A stretch of 64,000 nucleotides of DNA from Lucifuga dentata (GCA_014773175.1 VXCM01000408.1:1615-65614), one strand, 5' to 3'; positions 38,926 to 51,900 are shown, counted from the first letter of the stretch. Program-made: numbers and translations. The notes: generated by a model from the letters alone, not told the origin.

Positions 38926-39690
38926 GCAGGAAGCTCAGTGTGCTACACAGACAGGAAGCACACAGAGGGGAAACAGTAAAGGATCAGCCTCACAGTTGTC
39001 TGCTTAAAGCTTCCAGAGATTGGACAGTTCTCCAAATGTGGATGTGTTCCTTCTCTTAACTGTACTACAGTGTGCAACAGTTGTTTTGCTATAATAATGC
39101 ATGTCATGTAGCATGATTTTGTTTCACTCAAACTGTTTTCCTTGTAGAAGATTATATTACCATGGGACAGTGCACAAACTTTTGCTGAGACCTGTTTGAA
39201 AGACGTAAGGACCTATATTCTCTTAATTACAAGCAAGATTTGTGTACTGTAAAGCCTCAGTGGAGGTGTTTTAAGAGAGATTTCTGGAAAATGTATGATT
39301 TGTGTATACTGAATAGAGTTTAGTGGATAATAATGTCTGTTTAAAGGTAGGCCACTGCATGCAGGAGAGCAGGCAGACAGAAAAAAATGCAAAATATTCA
39401 AGTTGTCAAAGACAATTTAGAGAGATAGGTTATAATGCACAGGAGAACATTTCAAAGTTCAAATTTGTGAAATACAAAAACACGTTTGAACATTATTGAG
39501 AGCTGTGGTCAGTTTCTTATTTAATCAAATCAGTTTTTGGTAACTTGAAGCTACAACTGCACGTTCACAGCAAAGCGATACTGCGAATTACATAACAAAA
39601 ACGGCTGCGTGTTTACGGAACAAATCGTGAGAGAGACTCCAAGCCAAGCACGTAGCCTGGGCGTGACACTGCGCGCTCCTGGCCCAGTTT
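38926..39690 (+). other. RhoGEF 3' UTR and spacer
   Basis: Non-coding AT-rich DNA between the RhoGEF stop and the next promoter. I could not assign a convincing poly(A) signal. Confidence 0.4.
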
Positions 39691-39699
39691 CCTGGCCCT

Positions 39700-40046
39700 G
39701 CTATTGGTCAGTTCTGCCATCATTCAAACAAAGAGGGGCGGTATGTGCTGACACAGATCCCGCCTCCTCTCCTCTCCAATTGGTTATATTCCGCCGCCTG
39801 TCTCCTCACTCCCTTCTGATTGGTCACAGATGTAGGAAGGCGTTACTGTATTTGTTGTTGTGTAGCAGAGTAAAAAAGTGGACCAGTCGACATCTTTAGA
39901 ACTGATTTGTATCCTAGACCTAATAACAGTCTTTTGAGCTAAATTTTCATCATTGGTGTTTTGCGAGAAAACTCACCACACGGGAACCATTTGGGTACAA
40001 CTGGATCTGCCCAGTTTTGAATAAATCGTTTTAGTTTTCTTGAAAG
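39700..40046 (+). promoter_or_regulatory. GABARAP-like gene promoter and leader exon
   Basis: Three inverted CCAAT boxes (ATTGG at 39703-39707, 39779-39783 and 39819-39823) fall within 121 bp. GGGGCGG lies near 39735. This fits an NF-Y-type housekeeping promoter. The leader exon ends at 40046 with donor G|GTAAGT; the coding exon begins at 40673. Confidence 0.55.
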
Positions 40047-40672
40047 GTAAGTTAACGTTTTGTTGATCTGTCAGCTGCTAGCTAGTCGTTAGCATTAGTG
40101 TTAGCCTGAACTGTAAACAGGACAGTGTTAAGCAATCGACTGGGTGTTATATTACACATGTAGACACGAAAACACATAATATTCCTATATTCCGATTCCT
40201 ATTGTTGGCTTGTTAGTTCTAGTTCAGTTTAACATTTCTAAGTGCAAAATGAAACAAGTTTTGTTTTTTTGTTTTTTTTTGCGGTGTTGATATTGGTTGG
40301 TACTGGTGGAAACGTGACGTGGCCTCATGACCTCAGAAGATGTGTCATCGTTACCACGACAGTGCAAGCTGTAAAAATAAATAAATAAAAAGCACTCCTA
40401 TATTGCATGTTGATGTAAAAAAAAAAAAAAAAAAANAAAAAAAAAAAAAAAAAATGTGATTTACATCTATTTTCAAATACATGTCAAACAGCTTTAAAAA
40501 AAAAACCCAAAAAACAAAACAAACAAAAAAACAATGTCATATGTCTGCATAATGCTCACTTTTTATGGCTCTCATGCTGCCAGTTAACTAGTTGACTCAA
40601 TGCACTGTTTCTCCATTCTCTTCTTGATCAGTCATCTATTGTCAGACTTCATGCTATCTTGTTTTGTTTTAG

Positions 40673-43600
40673 ATGAGCAGTCAGTACCAGCGCTCAGTGC
40701 CACTAGAGGTGAGGAGAGCAGAGGGAGAGAGAGTTCGTGCCAAACATCCTGACAAGATACCAGTCAGTCTTCAATTTTTTACTCTTTTCTACTTTAAACT
40801 CTTCAATTTTTTACCAATGTAGTGACTTCACTGGAGATGACAGGCAGGTGGAAACTATATTTCGATCGCAAACCATTATATCAAAAGGTTTAGGAAGGTA
40901 ATCACTGCTGTATGTCAGTCCTTCAAATAAAGTGCTAGATATGTGATTTTTGAACTGTAAACTAACATGACTGTAATATTTGGTTCATATGAGAGAATTT
41001 CCTGTCTCCAAATGATGACTGATTACTCCTGCATCTTTCTTAATCAGATCATAGTGGAAAGGGCCCCAAGGTCACGAGCTCCTGAAGTGGACAAGAAGAA
41101 ATACCTAGTGCCCTCAGATTTAACAGGTGAAACACACACATTTTCTGTTTCTTACCTATAGCAGCCTTGTACACCAGCTAAAACTCACGTTTCTTTACAT
41201 AGGAACACACTATTTGGACTCCCTGTGCATGCATCAATCAGAATCACACTCAGTTTTGTGCTAGTACTTTGTTGTTGTTGTTGTTTTCAGGTTTCAGTGT
41301 TGTCAGGGGTGGGGGNGGGGGTGGGGGGGGTAAATTTTTTGATTTATTGTGATTCAAATTTAAACAATTCTGATATTGTTTCATAAAATAAAAATTTGAT
41401 CTTTTAAATAGTGTAATTTTGAACGCTAGTCATGTAAGTAACGCTCATAGTGTAAGTTCCGTGTGACTTAGCGCAACTACTCTACAATGGAAAGTGTTGA
41501 AGACCAGTGTCTTGGCAGAAGTGGGGATGTAATTCTCAGCAGGGATGCAGGTTTTGGCACAACACCTGAGGTTTATAGTAGATATTTGGACTCACTTTGG
41601 CTTTCAAAAGCAAAAGGACACAAATGAGCCCAACAAAAGTAAGGCCATTTGCAAAATATATAACTCAGAAATAAAAATTTGTGGCAGCACAACCAACTTG
41701 TGGAACCACCTGACAAGGCGTGACCCCGCCGTCATGAAGTCTGCACCACTGACACGCGATTGAAGACAGATGACAGGAGAAAATGCATTGACCAGCAAGC
41801 TGCCATCTGCCTTACCTCCAGCCAAAAAAAATAATTGAGTCTGTTGCTATTTTTATATGCAAGGATATGTGCCCTTACAGTGTCGTGGACAACAAGGGAT
41901 TTGGGAACATGCTTAAAATACTGGAATCACGGTGTACCCTACCCACACGACAACTAATTAGTGAGGTGGCTACACAAAACTTTATGTGGATGTCAAAGAG
42001 AGCATCAGAGCCTCTCTACAGTTGGCCCAAAGGTAAAAGATTAGCCTGAACCTGTTTCCTTTAACGCACTTAGTGATGGTGAAACAAAATTTTGTGAAGC
42101 TCTGAACCTTTTTGAACCACTGAAAATCAGTTCACTACTTGAAGCTTCATTCATTGTGCACGTGGGTGACATCTGCTGGCACAATGGTTGCTGTACAATC
42201 AAATGAAGCCTTGTAAATGTGACTGACCTTGCATGTGTACTTTAAGAAGATTTCTTAATTTATGTTTTGAAAATTACTTAAATTGGCAGGCAGTCTAACT
42301 TCATTTTATGTCTCTGTTGTTTATATTTCTGTTTTAACTAATATATATATAGTATATGTGAAATAAAAGATGGACTGTCTAAGTAATCATTTCATCTATT
42401 AAAAAAAAAGTACTTACATCAGATTTTGAAATGTATTTATCATTATTGATTCTAAATTACACACTGGATAGAGAAGATATTTACAGGGTGCAATGAGGCA
42501 GTGGATGTGTTTGATGTGCTGTCTTTTTTTTTTTTTTTTTTTTTTTTGATATTGTGCTTGGACATAACTAGACAATCCAAAAGCACAACTCACTCACAAC
42601 GACAGTTATTATCAACACCTGGCACGCTTGGTACAAGGCGTAAAACACCATGTCAGCCATCTTAAATACACTCTGTATACGCCAGAGTTTCAAAGCTCCA
42701 CTTATCAAACCAAACCAGTCAGCTGATTCTGTCTTAATGAAGCAGTGAAGCGGTTCAAACGTCATCAGTCACACAGTTTTACCCAGAGTGAAGCAAGCTT
42801 TGGCACAGTGTGTCAATAAAAATACCCAATCGAGTTTGAAGCGTGGTTCGGAGTGCTGGAGTCAAACGTAACATCATAAATACACTCATTATGTTTTCAA
42901 CATATGTTTTGAGAATATTTTATAATTTAGTAGACATAACCCTAACAGAATTTTCCAAAATCCAACTCGGTCAAATTGAGGCTTTGAAAATCAAATCAAA
43001 TCAGGAGGTGAGAATCAATATCAGTCCTATTATCAACATAAATATATGCCAGTAGCTTTCCTTTTTGTTTTTCTTTCACTTTTCTGTCACAAGACTTCAG
43101 AGCAAATAGTGACCAGGACAGCTTCCACAATTAACTTCTTTCCTTCCTCTTTCTCTGAAATGAAGGTATTTTTGTTATGTCTTACTGACCACCCCGCTTT
43201 CATGTTCTCTCTTTCTCTCCTTCTTTTTTTTCAGTGGGCCAGTTGTGCTTCCTGATCCGACAGCGAGTCTCTTTGAGACCAGAGGAGGCACTTTTCTTCT
43301 TCGTCAACAACTCCCTTCCCCCGTCCAGCTCCCCTCTCTCTGCTGTATATGAGGTAACTATGTCCTTCCACAGATACTTTACATGTCTATTTTCCGCATG
43401 TATACTCTTCACTACCCCTTCCCCCACAATCACTTTGTTTATACTGTATTATATATATCATAACACTCACACTCACTTCCACTAGAAATATAAACAAAAA
43501 TATTTTGCAGACATTTGCAGATAAATATATTTTTTTCTAAAGCTATTTGTGAGTTAGCCTGTTTCCATATCTATAAATGCAGAGTTTCACCTTACACATG

Positions 43601-44180
43601 TTAGCCACCCCCACTGCCCCAACGCGACACACCAAAAATGACTTCACAGCTAGACAGGACGAGGCAGATCTGCTTGGAAGAAATATTGCATCTTTTTTTT
43701 TTTTTTTTTNTTTTTTTTTTTTTTTTCAAATTTGGCATCGGTATGCCAGCAAATCCGTGATGGCGATTATGAAGTGATGACACTTAGTCAACTCAAAAGT
43801 ACCACATAAATGATTTAAAAACCGGTGGTTTTTCACAGCTGAACATGAGTGTAGTGTGTATTTTGAGCAGGCATGAAACCTGCTTGTACACTGTAATGGA
43901 GTTAGAATTTTCTAAGATGCTTCTGTTCTCCTTTTTAGTCAAATGAGACAGTTATACACAATCATTGATTGCATCTTTCACATGCAAGTTGTAGTTCTCT
44001 TTTGCTCCTCAAGTGATGCTAATGTGGCTCGTATTAGGTTGAATGTATATGCATCATTTATGTACACTTGTGATGATAAATGATGCTATTTTCCTCTGCC
44101 TTGTTCTGTTGCAGGAACACCATGAAGAGGACTTGTTTCTGTACATGACCTACAGTAATGAGAGTGTGTACGGTGCCTGA
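40673..44180 (+). CDS. Atg8/GABARAP-family ubiquitin-like modifier
   Basis: Four coding exons, 40673-40762, 41048-41126, 43235-43353 and 44115-44180, give 354 nt and 117 residues, the exact length of GABARAP and GABARAPL1. The protein would be cleaved by ATG4 after Gly116 and lipidated onto autophagosomes and other vesicles. Visible hallmarks are [31 protein letters not shown] (hydrophobic LIR-docking groove) and the terminus ESVYGA with Gly116 and one residue removed by ATG4. The N-terminus ([15 protein letters not shown]) differs clearly from mammalian MKFxYKExHPFExR. It is thus a diverged fish paralogue or an ortholog of GABARAPL1; I cannot choose without a tree, and I leave the symbol blank. 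Intron 2 holds a hAT relic. Confidence 0.88.
41304..42052 (+). mobile_element. Decayed hAT (ZBED1-like) transposon fragment
   Basis: 41545-41763 encodes a BED-finger-like stretch ([38 protein letters not shown]). The second zinc Cys is Tyr and the last His is Asp. 41867-42049, in another frame, matches the transposase segment [19 protein letters not shown] possible terminus CAGGGGTGGG begins at 41304; an N at 41316 and G-run blur it, and no right end was found. It lies in an intron of the GABARAP-like gene. Frameshifts and stops make it inactive. Confidence 0.7.
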
Positions 44181-44650
44181 GGGAGGACATCAGACTGTGT
44201 AGAGAGGGAGAGAGAAAGAGAGTCAGAGAGGACAGATGGAAGTGAGGCTGCATGAGGGTTATTAAAGGCTGTTTTTAATGCTACACAATACTATTATTCC
44301 CTATTAGCTTGTAAGAAACTACATGGTGGAAGAACAGCTTAGCAAAAGGCAGAAGGGTTATGGATGGTTATGTGGGGTTTACCTTTGTCAGTATTTGGGA
44401 GATGAGCATAATACATTTTTAATGCACTTCAAATTATTTTGATCCTTGATGAAATAAGAAAGAGGAAGGGTGAAAAGAAAATTAAAAATAAATTAGAAAA
44501 GGAAGTTATCTGAAACAATTTGGAGAGCTCTCTCGTCATCTTTCCCAATCATTTGTATTTAATGCACAGTTTTTTTTTTTTTTTTTTTTTTTTTGTAAAT
44601 TAATATCCTAAACTTTTGTGGAAAATAAAAGTGAAAATAAACATGTCTGA
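44181..44650 (+). other. GABARAP-like 3' UTR with poly(A) signals
   Basis: AATAAA occurs at 44624-44629 and again at 44636-44641, after a T-run at 44570-44594. The lectin's upstream coding exons begin only about 490 bp later. Confidence 0.6.
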
Positions 44651-45137
44651 TTTATCTTTTTTTTTAACTATCTGTGTGCATAATGTCTCTCTGTGTAAGT
44701 GTTTGTTGATGTCATTAGAAATTCCGTGTTTTTTGATGCATTGGCAGATTTCAACATTATTTGATATATTTTCATGTAAATTTCTTACTATATTAGTCGC
44801 CCACCCTCACACACTATTTGATTCACATTCTGGATCATCAAAGTGTTTAAAGTATGTTGAAATAATGCCCTGTATAAAAGTGTCTTATAGGGGAGGGACA
44901 GAGGAGAAATCTTCATGGGGAAGTGTCATCTTCACTCATTATGTAAATCATATGCACACTGGACACTGCTAGTGTGAGAGCATTTGGGACTTTTATGCTT
45001 TTCAATAAAAATTACATCTAGGCAGCCAGAGGGTAATTAGCATCTGTGCTGGTGTGAGGAAAAGGTTAATTGTCACAACCTTGAAAGACTTTCCAGGGAA
45101 ACTGAAAGTTAGAGAGACAGAAAAAGGAGCTGAAGTC

Positions 45138-45477
45138 ATGGAGATGCAAGACATCACCAAAGAAGAGGAGAGGAAACGAGAAAATGAAGGTGCATATGAA
45201 GGTATACCCGAGGGCAAAACTGAAGGTACAGCATGTTACATCATTTTGATTTCATACTGAAAAAAAGATGGATTGTAGTCCTCACTAATAAGAGATTTTA
45301 TTTTACAACACATCAAAAGTTAGTGTGCAAATTCCAGATAGTTTAGTTCACTGTTAAAGTTGATATTTTTGTTGGTTTTAGAGGAAGCAGAACCAGCAGT
45401 CTACTCTAAACTAACCAGTGTCACTGAGGACATCTATGCAGAGGCATTCCACGCTGACACAGTGAAAGCAAGACCAG
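45138..45477 (+). CDS. Alternative 5' coding exons of the C-type lectin receptor
   Basis: Exon 45138-45225 (start ATG in MEMQDITKEEERKREN) and exon 45382-45477 (EEAEPAVYSKLTSV, EDIYAEAFHADTV) join in phase. The second ends in phase 1 (CCA G|GTACAG), the same phase as the 5' exon at 48992. Both can therefore splice to the transmembrane exon at 49184. Joined to the shared exons they give 786 nt, 261 residues. The tail has an ITIM-like tyrosine motif AVYSKL (Ala at -2, so not strict) and a second IYAEAF. Fish lectin receptors often start with such VYSKL/IYxEx tails. It might instead be the remnant of a second lectin gene. Exon 2 is followed by a C-run with an N (45526). Confidence 0.6.
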
Positions 45478-48400
45478 GTACAGTTTGATTTCTAGTTATA
45501 TGGCTGAGGAACCCCCCCCCCCCCCNCCCCCCCCCCCAAAAAAAGAGACTCATTTACAAATGTAAAGATGAAAGCTTCTTATAAAGTGCATTTGTTTTTG
45601 TTGTTCATTGGCTTAGTGCCTCATTGTCTTTCCCATGCGTTTAATTTAAATTAAAAGTTAAACAGGTATAAACTTTATTTAAACTTCACTTGCAGGTAAA
45701 TACAGTAATTGTTGATTTTGTTATGTGTGTTTTGTCTGTATTCTATAATCAGCTACTTTATATTGTACAATAGTAACACAAAGAGTGGCAAACTTGCAGT
45801 GTTTCCTCAGAAAAGCACAAGCAAAGAATAAAGCAGAAGCAAAGTTGTGACATTGTGTCTGAGAAAACCACATTCTAAGTTCTGGGAAAAAAAGGGTCAT
45901 GCTTAAACTGTTAACAGTGACAATTTCTAATCCATGATTGAAACTGTAAAAAATAATGTAAAAAACACTATTTTTCACTGCATGACATATATTTTCTGTA
46001 TCTGTTCTATTTAATACTACATGATACCTATAATTAGTAAAATATATTCATTCCAAACACTTTTTTTCAAAGTTATATCAAATGAAAATATTGTAGATGC
46101 ACATTTTTTTTTTTTTTTTTCACATTGTCCTGAAATTGATCCTGCAATATTTGTTATCTTCAGAAACATTTGGATTTTTAAAAGCATTTTAAATAAAGTT
46201 CTTTGAGTTTGAACAAAACTTAAATGCACCAAACGCCTTTGCAAAGGCGGACCCACCAGTGGGATCAGTGGGACTTTAAGTGGTTTAAATTATTGTTTGA
46301 CTGTTGAGCTGTGACATTCCAGAGAAATTATCCGTCTTTTCTATAAAATGTGCATTTTAGCACCCTCCAAAAAGCATTGTATCATATATATAAATATCAT
46401 ATAAATACAAAACAAATACAAAACAAGAACCTAAAGGAAAAAAATTTACGACTTTAAAAAAATATTAATTATTTTAAGTTAAAACCTAATTTAGTTGATA
46501 CATTTTGTTTACATATTTGTGTAAATATTTCATTTCACTTACATTTACATGCTCTTCCCTGATATAACCCATCACTCAGACTTGTAGTTGTTATTCAAGT
46601 ATTAGAACTAACATGAAATGCGAAGTTTGTGTTCTCATCCCTATTTGAAATTTACAGTCTATGATGATGTTTTGGCTCATTTCTGAAGAAATATCATTAA
46701 ACCAAAAACCAAAAAAAAAAAAAAAAAAAAAAAAGCAATATTCTGCATTTAAATTAAAATTCTCTGGTGAGCTTTGTGACAAGATAAAATGGAACATTCT
46801 CCAAACAAGGTGAAAATGTTGTTACCCAAAATAACAAATGCAATACTATTTACAAAAATGCATTTATAATTTCTATGTAGAATAAAATAGAATAGAGTAG
46901 AATAGAACAGAATAGAAACTTTAAAGAAATTTTAAATATGTCATTCCTCATCAAACAAAGCTTACAATACAAAGTATACTAAATTTAACGACATGCTTCA
47001 AAAACAAATTCCGTGTTACATTAACGAATAATTAATAAAGAACTGTTCTTAAATTACATTAAACACTAAAATATTGTCTCGTTTTGGGAATCTGCAAGAA
47101 TACAAACATGGTTTAATTATATTGCAATTTTAAAATATGCATTTTTGTTATAATTTTAAACAATGTAATTTTTTTATTCTTACACATGAGAATTTAAATA
47201 TCACTATAAATGTTAAATATGAATACTTGCTAGTTCATCTGTTAGTTCATGTTAATGTTGATGCTTGTAACTATTGTTTAAAGGCAAAATCAGTTCATCC
47301 AACTTAAAGCATTCTCTATTCTCTTCATTCTCAATTCTCTGGTGTCATTTCCAAACTGATGTTGTGCACAGATAACATTTGATCAAAACAAAACAAAACA
47401 AAACAAAACAAAACAAAAAAACCTGTCTAATGCTTTCTGAATTTATTGAAATTTATTGAAATTTTTTATTTATTGAAATTTATGGAAAATTTTCTGTTAC
47501 AGGATTTTTATAATCCTCTACACCAGACTCAACCAAATTAAAAAAAAAAATAATAATAATATCAATGTAATATCAATGTCAGCAATAATCCATATATATA
47601 AAATATCCTTTGTTGACCAGAATTTATCCAGACCATTTTTAAATAAGTTAACCATAGAGGCCTGCACTACATCATCTAGATCATTCATGCTTTAATAATG
47701 TGAAGTGTAAAGAAACTCTTTCTCTTCTCAGAATGGCACCTTTGATAATACAATTTTAAAGAATTCCCTCTTAAACTGTAACTGCTGTTCCATAAATTTA
47801 TAATCAGCTCAACATCATACAACCCATTTGTTAGTTTATAAACCTCAATCATGTCTCCTCTATATCGCCTATAATACTACTATCGAAAGAGAAAGGAAAC
47901 ATGTAGAAAACCAACTTAGTTATATATGTAAAAATGGCATGAATTTTAAGTCAAAAGTTACTATAATTGGAACTTAAAAAAGAGGGTTGAGTCTGGAAAT
48001 TATTATTTTAATAATATTTTACCCCAGTTCATAATTGTTTCACAAGACACAGTACTCTCACTACACTGTGAAAAGGGCAACATCTTTTTTATTTTTTATT
48101 TTATTTTTAATGAAAGCCATTCACCATTTGACTAAAGTTTATATCATTTTTGTAAAACTGACTATTAGGCAGGTGCAAGTTTTAATGCAAAGTGTTCAGA
48201 GAATCAACATAGCAAAGCTTGAGTCAAATGACAAGCTTCAGATCTTAATAACTATTCATAAAAACCAACGGAAATACACCATCATAAACTTTCAAATCTC
48301 TCATTTATTATGAAATCCTAAGATTGTTTACATTCATTTGGATTTCATTTTGATATTGACATTGAAATGTTTTTAATTTTTGATATGAAGACATTTTTTC

Positions 48401-48718
48401 AGAATAATAGGAACATCATAAACATTTTTGTTTTGGTTTATATTTTTGAGATTTAAGAGGCAACAGAAATGCCTCAGTTGGCATCTACGGTGTTTTTTAG
48501 CAAGACATGTTTTGATTTCCCCTTCTGTACCAAATTGTACACTTAAATCACATATTCTGTCTGCAAAGTGTAGCGGTGATCGCTGCATGCTGTGTCTCTG
48601 AAATGTGTTTATCACAAACAGGCCTGCACTGACCTCATGGAAGCAAGTCTATCTGTTGTTTTGAAGTAGAATGCTCTACTTTTCAAGGCCTGTTTGCCTG
48701 TCTGACACGCACACACAC

Positions 48719-48771
<53 letters not shown>

Positions 48772-48991
48772 GAGTCCTAAAGATAGAGAGAGACTGAGAA
48801 ACAAACGTTTTTTGGGGTTGAAGGACAAGCCAAGCACTGTGCTCCATGAATAATGTAGGAATCAGTGAATGTTGCTATGGTGACAAGACAGGGGGCGTCT
48901 GAAAAGTGCACTCGGGCACCCAGTGGTGAGTCGGCAGCAAAGGCAAACGGAGCAGCACAGGGTAAACAAGTCTCCTCACAAATCGCAGGAC
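45478..48991. other. Long AT-rich intron or spacer
   Basis: No coding signal. (AATAG)n-like run at 46866-46918, (AAAAC)n at 47390-47417, T- and A-runs, and at about 47590-47880 a stretch resembling a LINE 3' region. 48850-48991 would be the promoter and leader of the short lectin isoform. Confidence 0.4.
48707..48764. repeat. (CA)n microsatellite
   Basis: About 29 CA units with one G interruption, some 230 bp upstream of the short lectin isoform's start. Confidence 0.95.
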
Positions 48992-51900
48992 ATGTATATC
49001 AAATTTTGTCGCAATTATGGTGAAGATAAAAAAGATGAAGCCTGCAAAAACTTGTCACATGAGTCCAACTTATCGGTAGAGCTGGAGGGAGAGAAAGGTA
49101 GGCATTTAATGAGCTCGGTGGTGGTATGTACTGTATTTTTTCAGAGCAACACATTAACAGTAGAGTGATTTCTTCTTCCTCAGGCAAGCAGACTGAAGGA
49201 AACCTGCGTCTTTATCGTGCTGTGAGTGTGATCCTCGGCATAGTGTGTCTGATCCTGCTGCTGGTCGTCATTATCCTGACTGTGAAACGTGAGTGGCCTC
49301 AGCCATTAATCTGCATCTATGTCAGCTCTGTAAAAACAAAGATGGCTGGGGTTGTGTTTGTAAGAGTAAAGCAGAAAAGGAAAAGTAGCTCTTGCTGTCT
49401 CTGCAGAAACAAAGAACTTGAAACTAGAAGGGCATTCATCTCTGCCAAAGTCGAGTAATCTGCACAAATGTGACTTGTTCTAATAAAATACAAATATAAT
49501 AAACATAATATATATATTTTTAGAGTATCTCTCTGTAACCTATTAAAAATACGCCAAACTGTTTGCATGCCATTGAATCAGTATCATTTCATGCATGGTT
49601 CATGCATGTTTCTAACCCCATTTGCTACTGTACAGCAATTCCTTTTTTGTTTCCCATGTCTGAGCAGAATTTTTATCTGACAGATCTGAATCTGGATAAG
49701 GTTTTGGATCTGGCAGATTAAAATTGAACCTATTCAAAGTCTTCCGTGATAATAAACATGCTGTTTTTTGTTTGTTTGTTTGTTTGTTTGATTGTTTTTT
49801 TTTACATTGAGATTGATGCATTATTTTTCAGGCATTAGACAAAAAATAACTCACCCTATATCACTTATATTAAAGGACCTTACTGGCAGTTTTAAGTTTA
49901 GGCCCAATAAATACAACCCACATACACATTATGTTACTGATAACCATTTCCCAAACCACTGGAGTGGTAAATATGAGAATAATTTTTCATACCTTCCAGA
50001 CAACAATTAGTTTTGGTTCATTCCAACACTTTATTAAAATCAAATTATAGACACTTGAAACTGCTTGAGATAAGTAATCCATCACAGTGAACATGATGTC
50101 TACTAAATTTTTGTCAAAGTTACTATTTAACTAGTCCAACAAGGAGCGGCACAGAAGAAAAGGAATGTTTCCATCAAGGAATCTAGTCCCAGGAGAAGAG
50201 AGCTTTTACAGAGAAATTAAAAATGACTGTCCCTTCTACATTTGGATGTACATAATAGCAGACAAAATATTGAATTTTAAGTTGGGTGTATGACCTGATC
50301 ATTTGATTTTGAACAATTGGATTTGGCAAAATAACAGGAAAGCTAAGATATGGCTTCATAATTTGGAAAATGCAGGTAGTATTTATTGAGCTTAAAGATG
50401 CAAAATCACCAGTATGGTCCTTCAAGGAATAATTAAAAAAAATCCTGACTCTGACCCTGGATCTGGAGTTACATAAAATTCAATGGATTGTTTCCTGGTC
50501 TATGCACCACCCTTCCACCCCTTGTCAAAATTGGTTGCTAACTTTTTGAGCAGTCTTGATAAAAAAAAAAAAAAAAAAANAAAAAAAAAAAAAAAAAAAC
50601 AAGCAAACCAGGGATTGTATAATAGTGAGTGGTTCAGGCTTTTCTACAAGGATTGCATTAGTTTTTGCTCATAAAAACACACAACAGGACAGGTATTAAA
50701 AAGGTGGATGATTGCACTGCGGCAGTTGTTTAATAATCTGCTTTTCCTCCACAATTCTTCCAACTTTTTCAAATTTCTAGTGCAAGCAGGACCCACAACC
50801 TGTCCAGACGTAGAGGTGCAGACATGCAACGAGAAATGCCACACTCAGTTTCCTGATATTCAACCTCCGGGTGAGTGGAAACGTACAATAAAAGCCGTAG
50901 AAATGTCAACCAGTTAATGTTAAAGGAAAAAGATGTCATCATGATTGATACAGTAGTTCTGAAAGCAGAACTACTGTATCAGACCGCTTTTCTCACAGAA
51001 TCACAGGAAGTCACTTCTCATGCTTGTTTTCAGAGAATTGAGTGTGAAATATTTATTCAGTGTAATCCAACACTTCAAATATGTGAAACAGGTTTAGCAA
51101 CTTTATCATTTCATCTTAGACAAACAAAACATTAGAGAAACACACACACACACATCCTGCACATATATGCATAAATGCACAAATAAACAACTGCTTATGC
51201 ATGGTATTACTGCTGCTACTTTTTTGTCAGTACTTCTCCATTTTGTATTACACTTTATTCTACATTTGTTGTGTGACCCTAAGTGTTCTGTGTTGTTTGT
51301 GCTCCTCCAGTAGCACGCCTCTCTCTCGGTTGTCGGCAGTGTGCTGATGGATGGCTGACCTTCGGCAGCTCGTGTTTTTACCTGTCTACCTACAGGCTGA
51401 ACTGGGAGGACAGCCAGAAGAACTGCACAGCCAGAGGAGGATCGCTGGCTGTCATCAAGACCCTGGCACTTCAGGTGGATGTTGATTTCTATTAACCATG
51501 TGATTAATTAGTAATATTAGAATTACTGTAAATTGTATATTTATGTCCTCTCTCTTATAGAGGTTTCTGATTAAGAAAGGGAGAGCTATATACTGGATTG
51601 GGCTGAGAAACAAAAATAACAAATGGACCTGGGTCGACAACACTTTGTTCAAAGAGAGGTGAAAACAGATTTTTCTTTTGCTTAATACTAAAAAAGAAAA
51701 AAAACACAATATCCATAATATTAACTAGGATAATTACTACTTTCTTTGTTCACAGTTTTTGGGCTGAAAGTGAATCAGAAGGGGATTGTGGGATACTGAA
51801 AATAACAAACCCACCTGAGAAGAACTGGATCAAAGCACCCTGCAGCTCCATCAGCTACTTCATGTGTGAGCTGCAGTTTTCACCGTCTCCGTCTTTCTGA
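48992..51900 (+). CDS. NK-like type II C-type lectin receptor (short isoform)
   Basis: Exons 48992-49097, 49184-49288, 50781-50870, 51311-51474, 51561-51658 and 51756-51900; phases agree, 708 nt, 235 residues. A short cytoplasmic tail (MYIKFCRNYGEDKK) is followed by a transmembrane helix (VSVILGIVCLILLLVVIILTV) with no charged residue inside. The extracellular stalk is Cys-rich (TCPDVEVQTCNEKC), and one C-type lectin domain covers the last three exons. The domain has CADGWLTFGSSCFYLS, the WIGL motif in YWIGLRNKNNKWTW, and C-terminal MCEL. The calcium/sugar EPN or QPD motif is absent and WND is replaced by NWIKAPC. It thus resembles the NK-receptor (KLR/CLEC2) class that binds proteins without calcium. 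An AATAAA follows at 51930-51935. The exact family member is not recognised. Confidence 0.85.
49873..50423 (-). mobile_element. Non-autonomous inverted-repeat element, copy 1
   Basis: Starts AAAGGACCTTACTGG and ends in CCAGTATGGTCCTTC, an inverted pair; about 551 bp. The interior (CTTCCAGACAACAATTAG, ACACTTTATTAAAA) is the reverse complement of the right half of copy 2 at 56376-56928. No protein is encoded. It lies in an intron of the lectin gene. Confidence 0.7.
50947..50980. repeat. Perfect 15-bp hairpin
   Basis: Arm 50947-50961 and arm 50966-50980 are exact reverse complements with loop AAAG, in a lectin intron. Confidence 0.9.

Noticed and set aside
47590..47880. Stretch ending in CTCAATCATGTCTCCTCTAT, resembling a LINE 3' region
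   Set aside because: Only a vague memory match; not enough to name an element.
45478..48900. Possible further lectin exons between the two 5' modules
   Set aside because: I looked for C-type lectin motifs (WIGL, MCEL) and in-phase exons and found none; the sequence is AT-rich repeats.
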